Origin: Flectonema sp. DT1601
Lineage: Eukaryota > Euglenozoa > Diplonemea > Diplonemida > Diplonemidae
Length of the DNA stretch: 64,000 bases
Direction of reading: 5' to 3'
Assembly (NCBI GenBank): GCA_964019425.1
Contig: OZ025822.1
Coordinates: forward strand, 1-64,000
Shown here: piece after piece, positions 1 through 10,781 of the stretch
How the letters are laid out: each line of letters opens with the position of its first letter
Position numbering within the stretch: position 1 is the stretch's first letter
Made by a program: the position numbers and the translations under genes
Notes under the pieces: model-generated
Databases searched by the model: none
The model's input: only the letters and a program-made list of their open reading frames with translations
What the model was told of the DNA's origin: nothing

Positions 1-3000
1 TGCGGGTTTGCGGGTTTGCGGGTTTGCGGGTTTGCGGGTTTGCGGGTTTGCGGGTTTGCGGGTTTGCGGGTTTGCGGGTTTGCGGGTTTGCGGGTTTGCG
101 GGTTTGCGGGTTTGCGGGTTTGCGGGTTTGCGGGTTTGCGGGTTTGCGGGTTTGCGGGTTTGCGGGTTTGCGGGTTTGCGGGTTTGCGGGTTTGCGGGTT
201 TGCGGGTTTGCGGGTTTGCGGGTTTGCGGGTTTGCGGGTTTGCGGGTTTGCGGGTTTGCGGGTTTGCGGGTTTGCGGGTTTGCGGGTTTGCGGGTTTGCG
301 GGTTTGCGGGTTTGCGGGTTTGCGGGTTTGCGGGTTTGCGGGTTTGCGGGTTTGCGGGTTTGCGGGTTTGCGGGTTTGCGGGTTTGCGGGTTTGCGGGTT
401 TGCGGGTTTGCGGGTTTGCGGGTTTGCGGGTTTGCGGGTTTGCGGGTTTGCGGGTTTGCGGGTTTGCGGGTTTGCGGGTTTGCGGGTTTGCGGGTTTGCG
501 GGTTTGCGGGTTTGCGGGTTTGCGGGTTTGCGGGTTTGCGGGTTTGCGGGTTTGCGGGTTTGCGGGTTTGCGGGTTTGCGGGTTTGCGGGTTTGCGGGTT
601 TGCGGGTTTGCGGGTTTGCGGGTTTGCGGGTTTGCGGGTTTGCGGGTTTGCGGGTTTGCGGGTTTGCGGGTTTGCGGGTTTGCGGGTTTGCGGGTTTGCG
701 GGTTTGCGGGTTTGCGGGTTTGCGGGTTTGCGGGTTTGCGGGTTTGCGGGTTTGCGGGTTTGCGGGTTTGCGGGTTTGCGGGTTTGCGGGTTTGCGGGTT
801 TGCGGGTTTGCGGGTTTGCGGGTTTGCGGGTTTGCGGGTTTGCGGGTTTGCGGGTTTGCGGGTTTGCGGGTTTGCGGGTTTGCGGGTTTGCGGGTTTGCG
901 GGTTTGCGGGTTTGCGGGTTTGCGGGTTTGCGGGTTTGCGGGTTTGCGGGTTTGCGGGTTTGCGGGTTTGCGGGTTTGCGGGTTTGCGGGTTTGCGGGTT
1001 TGCGGGTTTGCGGGTTTGCGGGTTTGCGGGTTTGCGGGTTTGCGGGTTTGCGGGTTTGCGGGTTTGCGGGTTTGCGGGTTTGCGGGTTTGCGGGTTTGCG
1101 GGTTTGCGGGTTTGCGGGTTTGCGGGTTTGCGGGTTTGCGGGTTTGCGGGTTTGCGGGTTTGCGGGTTTGCGGGTTTGCGGGTTTGCGGGTTTGCGGGTT
1201 TGCGGGTTTGCGGGTTTGCGGGTTTGCGGGTTTGCGGGTTTGCGGGTTTGCGGGTTTGCGGGTTTGCGGGTTTGCGGGTTTGCGGGTTTGCGGGTTTGCG
1301 GGTTTGCGGGTTTGCGGGTTTGCGGGTTTGCGGGTTTGCGGGTTTGCGGGTTTGCGGGTTTGCGGGTTTGCGGGTTTGCGGGTTTGCGGGTTTGCGGGTT
1401 TGCGGGTTTGCGGGTTTGCGGGTTTGCGGGTTTGCGGGTTTGCGGGTTTGCGGGTTTGCGGGTTTGCGGGTTTGCGGGTTTGCGGGTTTGCGGGTTTGCG
1501 GGTTTGCGGGTTTGCGGGTTTGCGGGTTTGCGGGTTTGCGGGTTTGCGGGTTTGCGGGTTTGCGGGTTTGCGGGTTTGCGGGTTTGCGGGTTTGCGGGTT
1601 TGCGGGTTTGCGGGTTTGCGGGTTTGCGGGTTTGCGGGTTTGCGGGTTTGCGGGTTTGCGGGTTTGCGGGTTTGCGGGTTTGCGGGTTTGCGGGTTTGCG
1701 GGTTTGCGGGTTTGCGGGTTTGCGGGTTTGCGGGTTTGCGGGTTTGCGGGTTTGCGGGTTTGCGGGTTTGCGGGTTTGCGGGTTTGCGGGTTTGCGGGTT
1801 TGCGGGTTTGCGGGTTTGCGGGTTTGCGGGTTTGCGGGTTTGCGGGTTTGCGGGTTTGCGGGTTTGCGGGTTTGCGGGTTTGCGGGTTTGCGGGTTTGCG
1901 GGTTTGCGGGTTTGCGGGTTTGCGGGTTTGCGGGTTTGCGGGTTTGCGGGTTTGCGGGTTTGCGGGTTTGCGGGTTTGCGGGTTTGCGGGTTTGCGGGTT
2001 TGCGGGTTTGCGGGTTTGCGGGTTTGCGGGTTTGCGGGTTTGCGGGTTTGCGGGTTTGCGGGTTTGCGGGTTTGCGGGTTTGCGGGTTTGCGGGTTTGCG
2101 GGTTTGCGGGTTTGCGGGTTTGCGGGTTTGCGGGTTTGCGGGTTTGCGGGTTTGCGGGTTTGCGGGTTTGCGGGTTTGCGGGTTTGCGGGTTTGCGGGTT
2201 TGCGGGTTTGCGGGTTTGCGGGTTTGCGGGTTTGCGGGTTTGCGGGTTTGCGGGTTTGCGGGTTTGCGGGTTTGCGGGTTTGCGGGTTTGCGGGTTTGCG
2301 GGTTTGCGGGTTTGCGGGTTTGCGGGTTTGCGGGTTTGCGGGTTTGCGGGTTTGCGGGTTTGCGGGTTTGCGGGTTTGCGGGTTTGCGGGTTTGCGGGTT
2401 TGCGGGTTTGCGGGTTTGCGGGTTTGCGGGTTTGCGGGTTTGCGGGTTTGCGGGTTTGCGGGTTTGCGGGTTTGCGGGTTTGCGGGTTTGCGGGTTTGCG
2501 GGTTTGCGGGTTTGCGGGTTTGCGGGTTTGCGGGTTTGCGGGTTTGCGGGTTTGCGGGTTTGCGGGTTTGCGGGTTTGCGGGTTTGCGGGTTTGCGGGTT
2601 TGCGGGTTTGCGGGTTTGCGGGTTTGCGGGTTTGCGGGTTTGCGGGTTTGCGGGTTTGCGGGTTTGCGGGTTTGCGGGTTTGCGGGTTTGCGGGTTTGCG
2701 GGTTTGCGGGTTTGCGGGTTTGCGGGTTTGCGGGTTTGCGGGTTTGCGGGTTTGCGGGTTTGCGGGTTTGCGGGTTTGCGGGTTTGCGGGTTTGCGGGTT
2801 TGCGGGTTTGCGGGTTTGCGGGTTTGCGGGTTTGCGGGTTTGCGGGTTTGCGGGTTTGCGGGTTTGCGGGTTTGCGGGTTTGCGGGTTTGCGGGTTTGCG
2901 GGTTTGCGGGTTTGCGGGTTTGCGGGTTTGCGGGTTTGCGGGTTTGCGGGTTTGCGGGTTTGCGGGTTTGCGGGTTTGCGGGTTTGCGGGTTTGCGGGTT

Positions 3001-4814
3001 TGCGGGTTTGCGGGTTTGCGGGTTTGCGGGTTTGCGGGTTTGCGGGTTTGCGGGTTTGCGGGTTTGCGGGTTTGCGGGTTTGCGGGTTTGCGGGTTTGCG
3101 GGTTTGCGGGTTTGCGGGTTTGCGGGTTTGCGGGTTTGCGGGTTTGCGGGTTTGCGGGTTTGCGGGTTTGCGGGTTTGCGGGTTTGCGGGTTTGCGGGTT
3201 TGCGGGTTTGCGGGTTTGCGGGTTTGCGGGTTTGCGGGTTTGCGGGTTTGCGGGTTTGCGGGTTTGCGGGTTTGCGGGTTTGCGGGTTTGCGGGTTTGCG
3301 GGTTTGCGGGTTTGCGGGTTTGCGGGTTTGCGGGTTTGCGGGTTTGCGGGTTTGCGGGTTTGCGGGTTTGCGGGTTTGCGGGTTTGCGGGTTTGCGGGTT
3401 TGCGGGTTTGCGGGTTTGCGGGTTTGCGGGTTTGCGGGTTTGCGGGTTTGCGGGTTTGCGGGTTTGCGGGTTTGCGGGTTTGCGGGTTTGCGGGTTTGCG
3501 GGTTTGCGGGTTTGCGGGTTTGCGGGTTTGCGGGTTTGCGGGTTTGCGGGTTTGCGGGTTTGCGGGTTTGCGGGTTTGCGGGTTTGCGGGTTTGCGGGTT
3601 TGCGGGTTTGCGGGTTTGCGGGTTTGCGGGTTTGCGGGTTTGCGGGTTTGCGGGTTTGCGGGTTTGCGGGTTTGCGGGTTTGCGGGTTTGCGGGTTTGCG
3701 GGTTTGCGGGTTTGCGGGTTTGCGGGTTTGCGGGTTTGCGGGTTTGCGGGTTTGCGGGTTTGCGGGTTTGCGGGTTTGCGGGTTTGCGGGTTTGCGGGTT
3801 TGCGGGTTTGCGGGTTTGCGGGTTTGCGGGTTTGCGGGTTTGCGGGTTTGCGGGTTTGCGGGTTTGCGGGTTTGCGGGTTTGCGGGTTTGCGGGTTTGCG
3901 GGTTTGCGGGTTTGCGGGTTTGCGGGTTTGCGGGTTTGCGGGTTTGCGGGTTTGCGGGTTTGCGGGTTTGCGGGTTTGCGGGTTTGCGGGTTTGCGGGTT
4001 TGCGGGTTTGCGGGTTTGCGGGTTTGCGGGTTTGCGGGTTTGCGGGTTTGCGGGTTTGCGGGTTTGCGGGTTTGCGGGTTTGCGGGTTTGCGGGTTTGCG
4101 GGTTTGCGGGTTTGCGGGTTTGCGGGTTTGCGGGTTTGCGGGTTTGCGGGTTTGCGGGTTTGCGGGTTTGCGGGTTTGCGGGTTTGCGGGTTTGCGGGTT
4201 TGCGGGTTTGCGGGTTTGCGGGTTTGCGGGTTTGCGGGTTTGCGGGTTTGCGGGTTTGCGGGTTTGCGGGTTTGCGGGTTTGCGGGTTTGCGGGTTTGCG
4301 GGTTTGCGGGTTTGCGGGTTTGCGGGTTTGCGGGTTTGCGGGTTTGCGGGTTTGCGGGTTTGCGGGTTTGCGGGTTTGCGGGTTTGCGGGTTTGCGGGTT
4401 TGCGGGTTTGCGGGTTTGCGGGTTTGCGGGTTTGCGGGTTTGCGGGTTTGCGGGTTTGCGGGTTTGCGGGTTTGCGGGTTTGCGGGTTTGCGGGTTTGCG
4501 GGTTTGCGGGTTTGCGGGTTTGCGGGTTTGCGGGTTTGCGGGTTTGCGGGTTTGCGGGTTTGCGGGTTTGCGGGTTTGCGGGTTTGCGGGTTTGCGGGTT
4601 TGCGGGTTTGCGGGTTTGCGGGTTTGCGGGTTTGCGGGTTTGCGGGTTTGCGGGTTTGCGGGTTTGCGGGTTTGCGGGTTTGCGGGTTTGCGGGTTTGCG
4701 GGTTTGCGGGTTTGCGGGTTTGCGGGTTTGCGGGTTTGCGGGTTTGCGGGTTTGCGGGTTTGCGGGTTTGCGGGTTTGCGGGTTTGCGGGTTTGCGGGTT
4801 TGCGGGTTTGCGGG
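1..4814 (+). repeat. 8-bp tandem array (TTTGCGGG)n, about 600 copies
   Basis: The unit TGCGGGTT repeats without a visible error for about 601.75 copies, starting at the window edge and stopping abruptly at 4814 before AAAGTA. Because 8 is not divisible by 3, all three forward frames are open through the array and read an endless RVCGFAGL octapeptide; these are not genes. The G-rich strand reads rightward, away from the left edge. A telomere at the left end of a chromosome should show the C-rich strand in this direction, so this is either an interstitial satellite or a contig end inside a satellite. Three more copies occur at 6629-6651 and two inverted copies at 6765-6781. Confidence 0.97.
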
Positions 4815-4820
4815 AAAGTA

Positions 4821-5165
4821 AAGTATAAAATGATGAAAATTCTTTTTTAGTATGGTTTTGAAATTTAAGTGTATGGTTGCCAATTTAGTAGGTAGTTAAA
4901 AAAAAATTCTTCAGAAAAAATCTTTCCTTTATAATATTTTCTGAAAGATTTATTTTTTTCTACAGATTTCCTAAAAAAGATGGGAACACATAGTTGATCT
5001 ATCCAAAAGTCTTCATAAATTCCTGTTAACCATTTTCTTAAAATATAAAAAGTGATGAGAAAGAAATTTTGTTAGTAAGTGGTATGGTTTTGAAATTTAG
5101 GTGTATGGCTGCCAATTTAGTTAGCAAAAATTTTCTTTTTGAAATAATTTTTTCCTTCTTAATGA
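4821..5165. repeat. Imperfect tandem duplication, ~120 bp unit
   Basis: Two copies (about 4821-4900 and 5041-5130) share ATAAAA(A)TGATGA, then TATGGTTTTGAAATTTA(A/G)GTGTATGG(T/C)TGCCAATTTAGT. They lie directly against the end of the 8-mer array. No coding potential is seen. Confidence 0.7.
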
Positions 5166-5320
5166 GTTTTGGGTTTTAGGTGCCAAGCTGTGAAAAAGCA
5201 ATCTTTGATTTCATTTCTTTTTGGGTAAAGGGTCTTTCCTACCGTCCAGTTCAACCTTGGGTGAGGGCATTTTTGTTTTTTCTTGATTCTTTTTCAGGAG
5301 GTTGGCCTTTATTAGTGGCT

Positions 5321-5350
5321 CCCCCCCCTTGGGGGGGGTTGGGGGGGGGG
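5321..5350. repeat. C8/G8 foldback followed by G10 run
   Basis: Eight C, TT, eight G, TT and then ten G make a near-perfect homopolymeric hairpin. This is an unusual GC island in AT-rich DNA and a likely place for sequencing error or a G-quadruplex. No gene overlaps it. Confidence 0.6.
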
Positions 5351-5456
5351 CTGCGTTCCGCCATCCCATAGTTCTTCCCACATTTCTATTTTATTGGAAA
5401 TAATAAACGATAACCTTATTAATATAACTAAATTCCCATATTCCCATCCCAGGGTC

Positions 5457-5584
5457 GCACACATTGCAGATACAGGTTCGATAAACCTGTTGTAAAATAC
5501 TTCCAAATGTAACAAACAGATAACCTAAGCCACATATCCAATCATCATAAACCTAGCCGTCGTTTTCGTGCTAGCATATTAATA
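5457..5584 (+). repeat. Duplicated blocks shared with 8641-8893
   Basis: Two short blocks here recur downstream in the opposite order. The block around 5457-5514 (ACATTGCAGA...CAAATGTAACAA) matches 8835-8893. The block 5557-5584 (CCGTCGTTTTC(G/A)TGCTAGC) matches 8682-8709. A third pair lies inside the downstream copy itself (8641-8670 and 8797-8827). These are probably pieces of one decayed repeat family. Confidence 0.65.
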
Positions 5585-5673
5585 TAACAACAACTACAGA
5601 TATCTTTCAGAAAAACAAAAACAAAGGACTTGATAAAACAGGGTGCAGTGTGCATTTTCAGCTAAGGGAGGAC

Positions 5674-5961
5674 ATTTTTCATTTGTCGTCCCGTTGGGAC
5701 AGAAAAGTAATAAATAAATAAAAAATTGCGAAAAAAAAAAGAAATTGCTTATATATAACGTTTATTTATTTATTTTTATTTTATTTTTTTTTTTCATGTT
5801 TGATTATTTCCTCTTCATATTATTTTTTTTTTTTTTTCCTGCCTCTCCCTTAATCCTGTTCGTTTCTTTGAAACGAAAATTCATTTGAATATTATTCCTT
5901 GGTCAGCATCTTTCATTGTCGCCCTTTGGGCCTGTTAAAAAAAAAAAAAAAAAAAAAAAAG
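5674..5961 (+). repeat. Two 3'-tail hairpins with A-rich tails (SINE-like ends)
   Basis: TTTCATTTGTCGTCCCGTTGGGACAG at 5679-5704 (here split as TTTCATTTGTCG and TCCCGTTGGGACAG) is followed by an AATAAATAAATAAAA tail. TTTCATTGTCGCCCTTTGGGCC near 5910-5932 is followed by about 20 A. Both have the plan TTTCATT, a short stem with a TT-containing loop, and then an A-rich tail. This is what the 3' ends of two members of one short retroposed family would look like. No body sequence is recognisable between them. Confidence 0.4.
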
Positions 5962-6075
5962 AAAGTTTACATCGGGAATAGGGCAGGAGCCAAAAGCTCC
6001 CAGCCCGTTACTTCCCACCTTTTCGAAAACTTATTTATAAATAAAAATTGCAGAAAAGTAATAATAATAAAAAGT

Positions 6076-6323
6076 TGCGATATCCCAGGGGTAGTGGTAT
6101 AACCCTCGCCCTGGGGCTGGGTGATCGCTGGCTCGACCCCCTGCCACTGCAATAACCCATCGCGCCCGTACACGCAATTAGTTCAAATCCCGTGCCCGAA
6201 GGGCGTCCAGGGTAGGCACCTGGTAGACTCTCCTACGTTAAGACTGGAGGGAAGGGAAAATGGAAGGATTTCCATAAAGAGGCTAAGAACACACAAATAA
6301 ATAAATAAAAAAAAAAAAAAAAA
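6076..6323 (+). mobile_element. tRNA-derived SINE-like element A
   Basis: The head CCAGGGGTAGTGGTATAACC resembles a tRNA A box and D arm. It is followed by GGCTCGACCCCC, which resembles a B box. About 70 bp later GTTCAAATCCCGTG may be a second B-box-like site. The element ends in AAATAAATAAATA and a run of about 18 A at 6323. This composition (tRNA-like head, unrelated body, A-rich tail) is that of a SINE. It is a recognition from motifs only; target-site duplications were not clear. Confidence 0.5.
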
Positions 6324-6398
6324 TCCCAGGGCTGCACAGCTGAGTGGATACCTTAAATCTCTTCGGTAGCCGTGGCAAGGGTTCAATTCCCAGGCACA
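6324..6398 (+). mobile_element. tRNA-like SINE head B
   Basis: It starts exactly after the A tail of element A. CAGCTGAGTGGATACC is A-box-like, and AGGGTTCAATTCCCAGG is a B-box and T-arm-like hairpin. Acceptor ends do not pair, so it is not a working tRNA gene. It is more likely the head of a second short retroposed element inserted in tandem. Confidence 0.45.
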
Positions 6399-6476
6399 TT
6401 TTTTGTGTTTTTCAACCAGAAAAATTAGTAAGAAGAAAGTAGCAAGGAAAAGGGTACAAAATTGGACTTAACTTAA

Positions 6477-6503
6477 CGCGAGCCTGGAAGGGGTATCTCT
6501 AGT
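6477..6503 (+). repeat. Motif copy 1: CGCGAGCC...GGGTATCTCTAGT
   Basis: First of three direct copies of a ~27-bp motif (others at 6602-6628 and 8738-8772; an inverted relative of its left part lies at 6797-6820). Sequences after copies 1 and 2 are also related (GGTTGTAAAA...GTTCA), which makes 6477-6599 and 6602-6720 an imperfect tandem duplication. Confidence 0.6.
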
Positions 6504-6598
6504 GCGAGGGTACCTAGCCAGGGAATAAAAACAGACGTGACTTGGTTGTAAAAATAATGTTTGTTCAGAAAGCTTAAAAAGAAAAAGTTGTGTGCGAG

Positions 6599-6822
6599 CA
6601 ACGCGAGCCTGGAAGGGGTATCTCTAGTGCGGGTTTGCGGGTTTGCGGGTTGTAAAATAAGTTAGTTCAAAAAGATGAAAATGAGTAACTTGAAATAAGC
6701 ACAAACATACCCACACATTTTCATTTTTGCATGCTTAAGCAAAGGGAAAACAAATTCAGAAAAACAAACCCGCAAACCCGCAGAACAAAAAACATTGGGC
6801 TCGCTTCGCTCGCAAAGTTAAT
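6599..6822. mobile_element. Small foldback element containing the 8-mer as inverted ends
   Basis: The left side has motif CGCGAGCC...TCTCTAGT followed directly by nearly three copies of GCGGGTTT (6629-6651). The right side has two copies of the complement, AAACCCGCAAACCCGC, at 6765-6781, and then GGGCTCGCTTCGCTCGC (6797-6813), a complement of the GCGAGC motif seen at 8738. The two halves are therefore nested inverted repeats around about 115 bp of AT-rich spacer. No ORF. It may be a non-autonomous foldback element, or a local inversion of duplicated sequence. Confidence 0.45.
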
Positions 6823-6848
6823 TATTTTTTGAAAGTAATTAACTTTGG

Positions 6849-7247
6849 TCCTTCCATGCTTTGCACCTGTCGAAATAATAAAACTTAAAAACTACGCACA
6901 CACCAAAAACAAGTGATACTAGAACGCGCGATTGCAAGAACACCCTGGTTCAAGGTGGCTCACTGCGGCAGGGTAACTGAAGTCCGTTTTCGTTGGACTC
7001 AGCTCCACCACGGGGTGGAGGGGTGATGAGGGTGGGCTTCGAAAACATGAGTGTGAGAGAACGAAGTGATCGAGCTGTATAAAGAATTTCTTTTGAAAAA
7101 TAGAAGGCTAAAGAATATATAAAAAATGTCTGTTGTTTTGTTCATTTTTCCAACTTCGGAATCATACACTTTTCTGTCTGATTCCTTTGATTATTTCTTT
7201 CCGGTGCTAAGCTTGGTGGAAAATTACCTGATTGAATTCTAGTATTG
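6849..7247 (+). repeat. ~400-bp unit, copy 1 (shortest, apparently uninterrupted)
   Basis: Begins TCCTTCCATGCTTTGCACC and ends AAAATTACCTGATTGAATT. It includes CTCAGCTCCACCACGGGGTG in the middle. Copies 2 and 3 follow immediately and are very similar at both ends but carry extra sequence in the middle. Confidence 0.8.
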
Positions 7248-7815
7248 TCCTTCCATGCTTTGCACCTGTCGAAATAATAAAACTTAAAAACTACACACGC
7301 ACCAAAAACAAGCGATTACACTAGAACGCGCGATTGCAAGAACACCCTGGTTCAAGGTGGCTCGCTGCGGCGGGGTAACTGAAGTCCGTTTTCGTTGGAC
7401 TCAGCTCCACCCTGCGCATGTTGAAAAAGTTCCCCAACGCCTGTTTAACCTTCCCCTTGGTCAAATGAGAAACAGTCTCCCTTGAAGGAATGTCAGCAGG
7501 ATTGTACTTCGTACTAACCCATCCAAGGGTGTAGGAACATTTCAAAAGAAAAAGAAAATCAATGCAAACACTTGTTTCAAAACGAATGACTTAACAGACA
7601 TCTTTTTCGAAAACGTGAGTGTGAGAGAAAGAAGTGATCGAGCTGTATAAAGAATTTCTTTTGAAAAATAGAAGGCTAAAGAATATATAAAAAAATGTCT
7701 GTTGTTTTGTTCATTTTTCCAACTTCGGAATCATACACTTTTCTGTCTGATTCCTTTGATTCTTTCTTTCCGGTGCTAAGCTTGGTGGAAAATTACCTGA
7801 TTGAATTCTAGGTAA
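7248..7815 (+). repeat. ~400-bp unit, copy 2, with extra middle segment
   Basis: Same start and end as copy 1, but after CTCAGCTCCACC it carries about 185 bp (about 7420-7604) not present in copy 1. The extra segment contains part of the retroelement fossil annotated on the minus strand. Copy 1 may therefore be an internally shortened form of a longer element. Confidence 0.75.
7321..7545 (-). mobile_element. Retroelement pol fossil (end of RNase H region)
   Basis: A short minus-strand stretch reads GWVSTKYNPADIPSRE. This resembles the NPAD-x-x-SR signature near the end of the RNase H domain in LTR-type and related retroelement polyproteins (Pao/BEL, Ty3-like). No reverse transcriptase, protease, integrase or long terminal repeats were recognised. 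It is a broken remnant, partly inside the ~400-bp unit copy 2. Family and age cannot be fixed from so short a piece. Confidence 0.5.
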
Positions 7816-7816
7816 T

Positions 7817-8641
7817 TGTCTTTCCATGCTTTGCACCTGTCGAAATAAAAAAACTTAAAAATCACACACCAAAAACAAGCGATTACGCTAGAACACGCGA
7901 TTGGTAACTGAAGTCCGTTTTTGTAGGACTCAGCTCCACCACGGGGTGGAGGGGTGAGGAGGATAGATAGATAGATAGATAGATAAGGAAGTCCAATACA
8001 TTGCGTACTGTGCATCACTGATACAGCAAACCAGGGAGCATCGGGTTAACTCCCTAAAGCTACGAGGCAACAGCAACGTAATTAGACCCAATCTTATTAG
8101 GATTGTTTTATTATAGCTTCGGCTGACGGGGCATAATGAACACAGTATGCCTAATTGTCAGCTTTCCACCTTGTCCGATTGTTGTCAGGAAGTGATATGA
8201 GGATAACTAAAGAGAAAAGAAAACAAATAAATGAATATATAAAATTAAAAAGAAAATAAAATAAAATATATAAAATCAAAGACTCTGGCGGGGCGTTTAG
8301 ATTCTGTAAGGGATAGAATTTTTCTTTATTTTATTTTATTGATAATGTTGTATATAACTAAAGGAGAGTTATCGAACTTGTCTGTTAAACCACGCCGCAT
8401 CGATACGGCTGTATTGGGAGTCCTGGATTTTGTCGAGGGTGGGCTTCGAAAACGTGAGAGAAAAGAGTGATCGAGCTGTATAAAGAACTCTTTTTAAAAA
8501 TAGAAAGCTAAAGAATATATAAAAATGTCTCTGTTGTTTTGTTCATTTTTCCAACTTTGGAATCATACACTTTCCTGTCTGATTCCTTTGATTCTTTCTT
8601 TCCAGTGCTAAGCTTGGTGGAAAATTACCTGAATGAATTAG
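7817..8641 (+). repeat. ~400-bp unit, copy 3, interrupted
   Basis: The first part (7817-7962) and last part (8438-8641) match copies 1 and 2. They are separated by about 475 bp at nearly the same internal point that differs in copy 2. The intervening DNA starts with a GATA microsatellite and is otherwise unrecognised and AT-rich. Confidence 0.75.
7963..7985 (+). repeat. (GATA)n microsatellite, about 6 copies
   Basis: Simple tetranucleotide run inside the interruption of unit copy 3. Confidence 0.9.
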
Positions 8642-8893
8642 GATTTTTGGGTTCCAAGGAAATTGGGGGCTTGGGATTTTTCCGTCGTTTTCATGCTAGC
8701 ATATTAATACATTCAGAAAAATAAAACAATAACTTTGCGCGAGCGAAGCGAGCCGGGATGGGTATCTCTAGTTTTTACATTATTACCAGTATTGGGGATT
8801 TTTTGGATTCAAAGGAAATTAGTGGGTACTGAGGGCACGTACATTGCAGAGATAAGTTTGACAAACCCGTTAAAATAATTTCAAATGTAACAA
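8641..8893 (+). repeat. Shuffled copies of upstream repeat blocks
   Basis: Contains the CCGTCGTTTTC...TGCTAGC block (8682-8709), the third CGCGAGC...GGGTATCTCTAGT motif (8738-8772), a duplicated GGATTTTTGG...AAGGAAATT block (8641-8670 and 8797-8827) and the ACATTGCAGA block (8835-8893). It ends where the LRR repeat array begins. Confidence 0.6.
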
Positions 8894-10345
8894 CAGTGGA
8901 TCTCCAATACTGGTGACACTACTAAGACCGGAAAGGTCAAGAGAGGTGATTTCTGAACAATTAAACTAAAAAATGATCTCCAATGCTGGTGACACTACTA
9001 AGACCTGAAAGGTCAAGAGAAGAGATTTCTGAACAATTACGCAGGAAATCATTTCCAATACTGGTGACACTACTAAGACCTTTCAGGTTAAGAGAAGTGA
9101 TTTCTGAACACTCATACAAGAAATCATTTCCAATACTTGTGACACTACTAAGACCTGAAAGGTCAAGAGAAGAGATTTCTGAACAATTATACAAGAAATC
9201 ATCTCCAATACTGGTGACACTACTAAGACCGGAAAGGTCAAGAGAAGTGATTTCTGAACAATTATACAAGAAATCATCTCCAATACTGGTGACACTACTA
9301 AGACCGGAAAGGTCAAGAGAAGTGATTTTTGAACAATTACACAAGAAGTCATTTCCAATACTGGTGACACTACTAAGACCGGAAAGGTCAAGAGAAGTGA
9401 TTTTTGAACAATAACGCAAGAATTCATCTCCAATACTGGTGACACTACTAAGAACTTTCAGGTTAAGAGAAGTGATTTCTGAACACTCATACAAGAAATC
9501 ATTTCCAATACTTGTGACACTACTAAGACCTGAAAGGTCAAGAGAAGAGATTTCTGAACAATTATACAAGAAATCATCTCCAATACTGGTGACACTACTA
9601 AGACCGGAAAGGTCAAGAGAAGAGATTTCTGAACAATTACGCAAGAATTCATCTCCAATACTGGTGACACTACTAAGACCTGAAAGGTCAAGAGAAGTGA
9701 TTTTTGAACAATAACGCAAGAAATCATCTCCAATACTGGTGACTCTACTAAGACCGGAAAGGTCAAGAGAAGTGATTTCTGAACAATTACACAAGAAGTC
9801 ATTTCCAATACTGGTGACACTACTAAGACCTGAAAGGTCAAGAGAAGAGATTTCTGAACAATTACGCAGGAAATCATTTCCAATACTGGTGACACTACTA
9901 AGACCTTTCAGGTTAAGAGAAGTGATTTCTGAACACTCATACAAGAAATCATTTCCAATACTTGTGACACTACTAAGACCTGAAAGGTCAAGAGAAGAGA
10001 TTTCTGAACAATTATACAAGAAATCATCTCCAATACTGGTGACACTACTAAGACCGGAAAGGTCAAGAGAAGTGATTTCTGAACAATAACGCAAGAATTC
10101 ATTTCCAATACTGGTGACACTACTAAGACCGGAAAGGTCAAGAGAAGTGATTTTTGAACAATTACACAAGAAGTCATTTCCAATACTGGTGGCACTACTA
10201 AGACCGGAAAGGTCAAGAGAAGTGATTTTTGAACAATTACGCAAGAAATTATTTCCAATACTGGTGACACTACTAAGAACTTTCAGGTTAAGAGAAGTGA
10301 TTTCTGAACACTCATACAAGAAGTCATCTCCAATAGCAGTAACCT
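8890..10345 (-). repeat. 75-nt tandem array inside LRR gene
   Basis: About nineteen 75-nt units, each coding 25 residues, plus one decayed unit beyond the stop codon (8890-8960). Units fall into recurring types. The type reading YECSEITSLNLK comes at repeats 1, 6, 12 and 17, so a higher-order block of 5-6 units (375-450 bp) has itself been duplicated. Near-identity of units points to recent unequal exchange or gene conversion. Confidence 0.85.
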
Positions 10346-10781
10346 GTGAGATGACCGTGCTATTGCAATTTGAATGGCGGAAGGAAATCCGTTTGGCATC
10401 TAAAGGAAGCAACCCCTCGTCAATAGTGAGGCAACCATCCACCGAGAATGTGGGAGTGTCCAGACATAAATCTTCCGTAATGTGGTCTCTGATCCAAAGA
10501 AGCAGCTTCTCCCTTTTCCTATCATCAACAAACCAGCATTTACCGAAGATCCGAACCAGCTTCTCCCATATTTCCAACTCGCTGTTTGCACCCACTCCAT
10601 GATCTGCTAGCCGATCACTGTCGCAAAGGGCATCACCAGCGAACGACAGTTCAACTTCCTCCAGATCGACATCCCACTCGCCAGCCGCTGCCGTCAACAC
10701 GTCGCTCACAACAGAATCAGCACCAACTGTGACTGACACCGCAGGGAATCCTAAATCCGGACACGTCACGAAAACTTGCAT
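8961..10781 (-). CDS. Ubiquitin-like domain fused to BspA-type leucine-rich repeats
   Basis: 606 residues from an ATG at 10781. Residues 1-75 look like a ubiquitin fold: MQVFVTC start, SFAGDALCDSDRLADHGV in the place of ubiquitin's IFAGKQLEDGRTLSDYN. A linker of about 70 residues follows, then 18 full 25-residue repeats from about residue 144 with consensus LSSVTSIGxxFLxxCSEITSLDLSG and a partial nineteenth. The repeat resembles the LRR_5/BspA class, seen in bacterial and protist surface or adhesion proteins. There is no signal peptide or membrane anchor, so this copy is probably cytoplasmic. The last unit carries an extra base that makes the stop; one more decayed unit lies beyond it, so an ancestor was longer. 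The partner and role are unknown. Long open frames on the other strand and frames are by-products of the 75-nt period. Confidence 0.8.
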   Translation of the reverse strand: MQVFVTCPDLGFPAVSVTVGADSVVSDVLTAAAGEWDVDLEEVELSFAGDALCDSDRLADHGVGANSELEIWEKLVRIFGKCWFVDDRKREKLLLWIRDHITEDLCLDTPTFSVDGCLTIDEGLLPLDAKRISFRHSNCNSTVISQVTAIGDDFLYECSEITSLNLKVLSSVTSIGNNFLRNCSKITSLDLSGLSSATSIGNDFLCNCSKITSLDLSGLSSVTSIGNEFLRYCSEITSLDLSGLSSVTSIGDDFLYNCSEISSLDLSGLSSVTSIGNDFLYECSEITSLNLKGLSSVTSIGNDFLRNCSEISSLDLSGLSSVTSIGNDFLCNCSEITSLDLSGLSRVTSIGDDFLRYCSKITSLDLSGLSSVTSIGDEFLRNCSEISSLDLSGLSSVTSIGDDFLYNCSEISSLDLSGLSSVTSIGNDFLYECSEITSLNLKVLSSVTSIGDEFLRYCSKITSLDLSGLSSVTSIGNDFLCNCSKITSLDLSGLSSVTSIGDDFLYNCSEITSLDLSGLSSVTSIGDDFLYNCSEISSLDLSGLSSVTSIGNDFLYECSEITSLNLKGLSSVTSIGNDFLRNCSEISSLDLSGLSSVTSIGDHFLV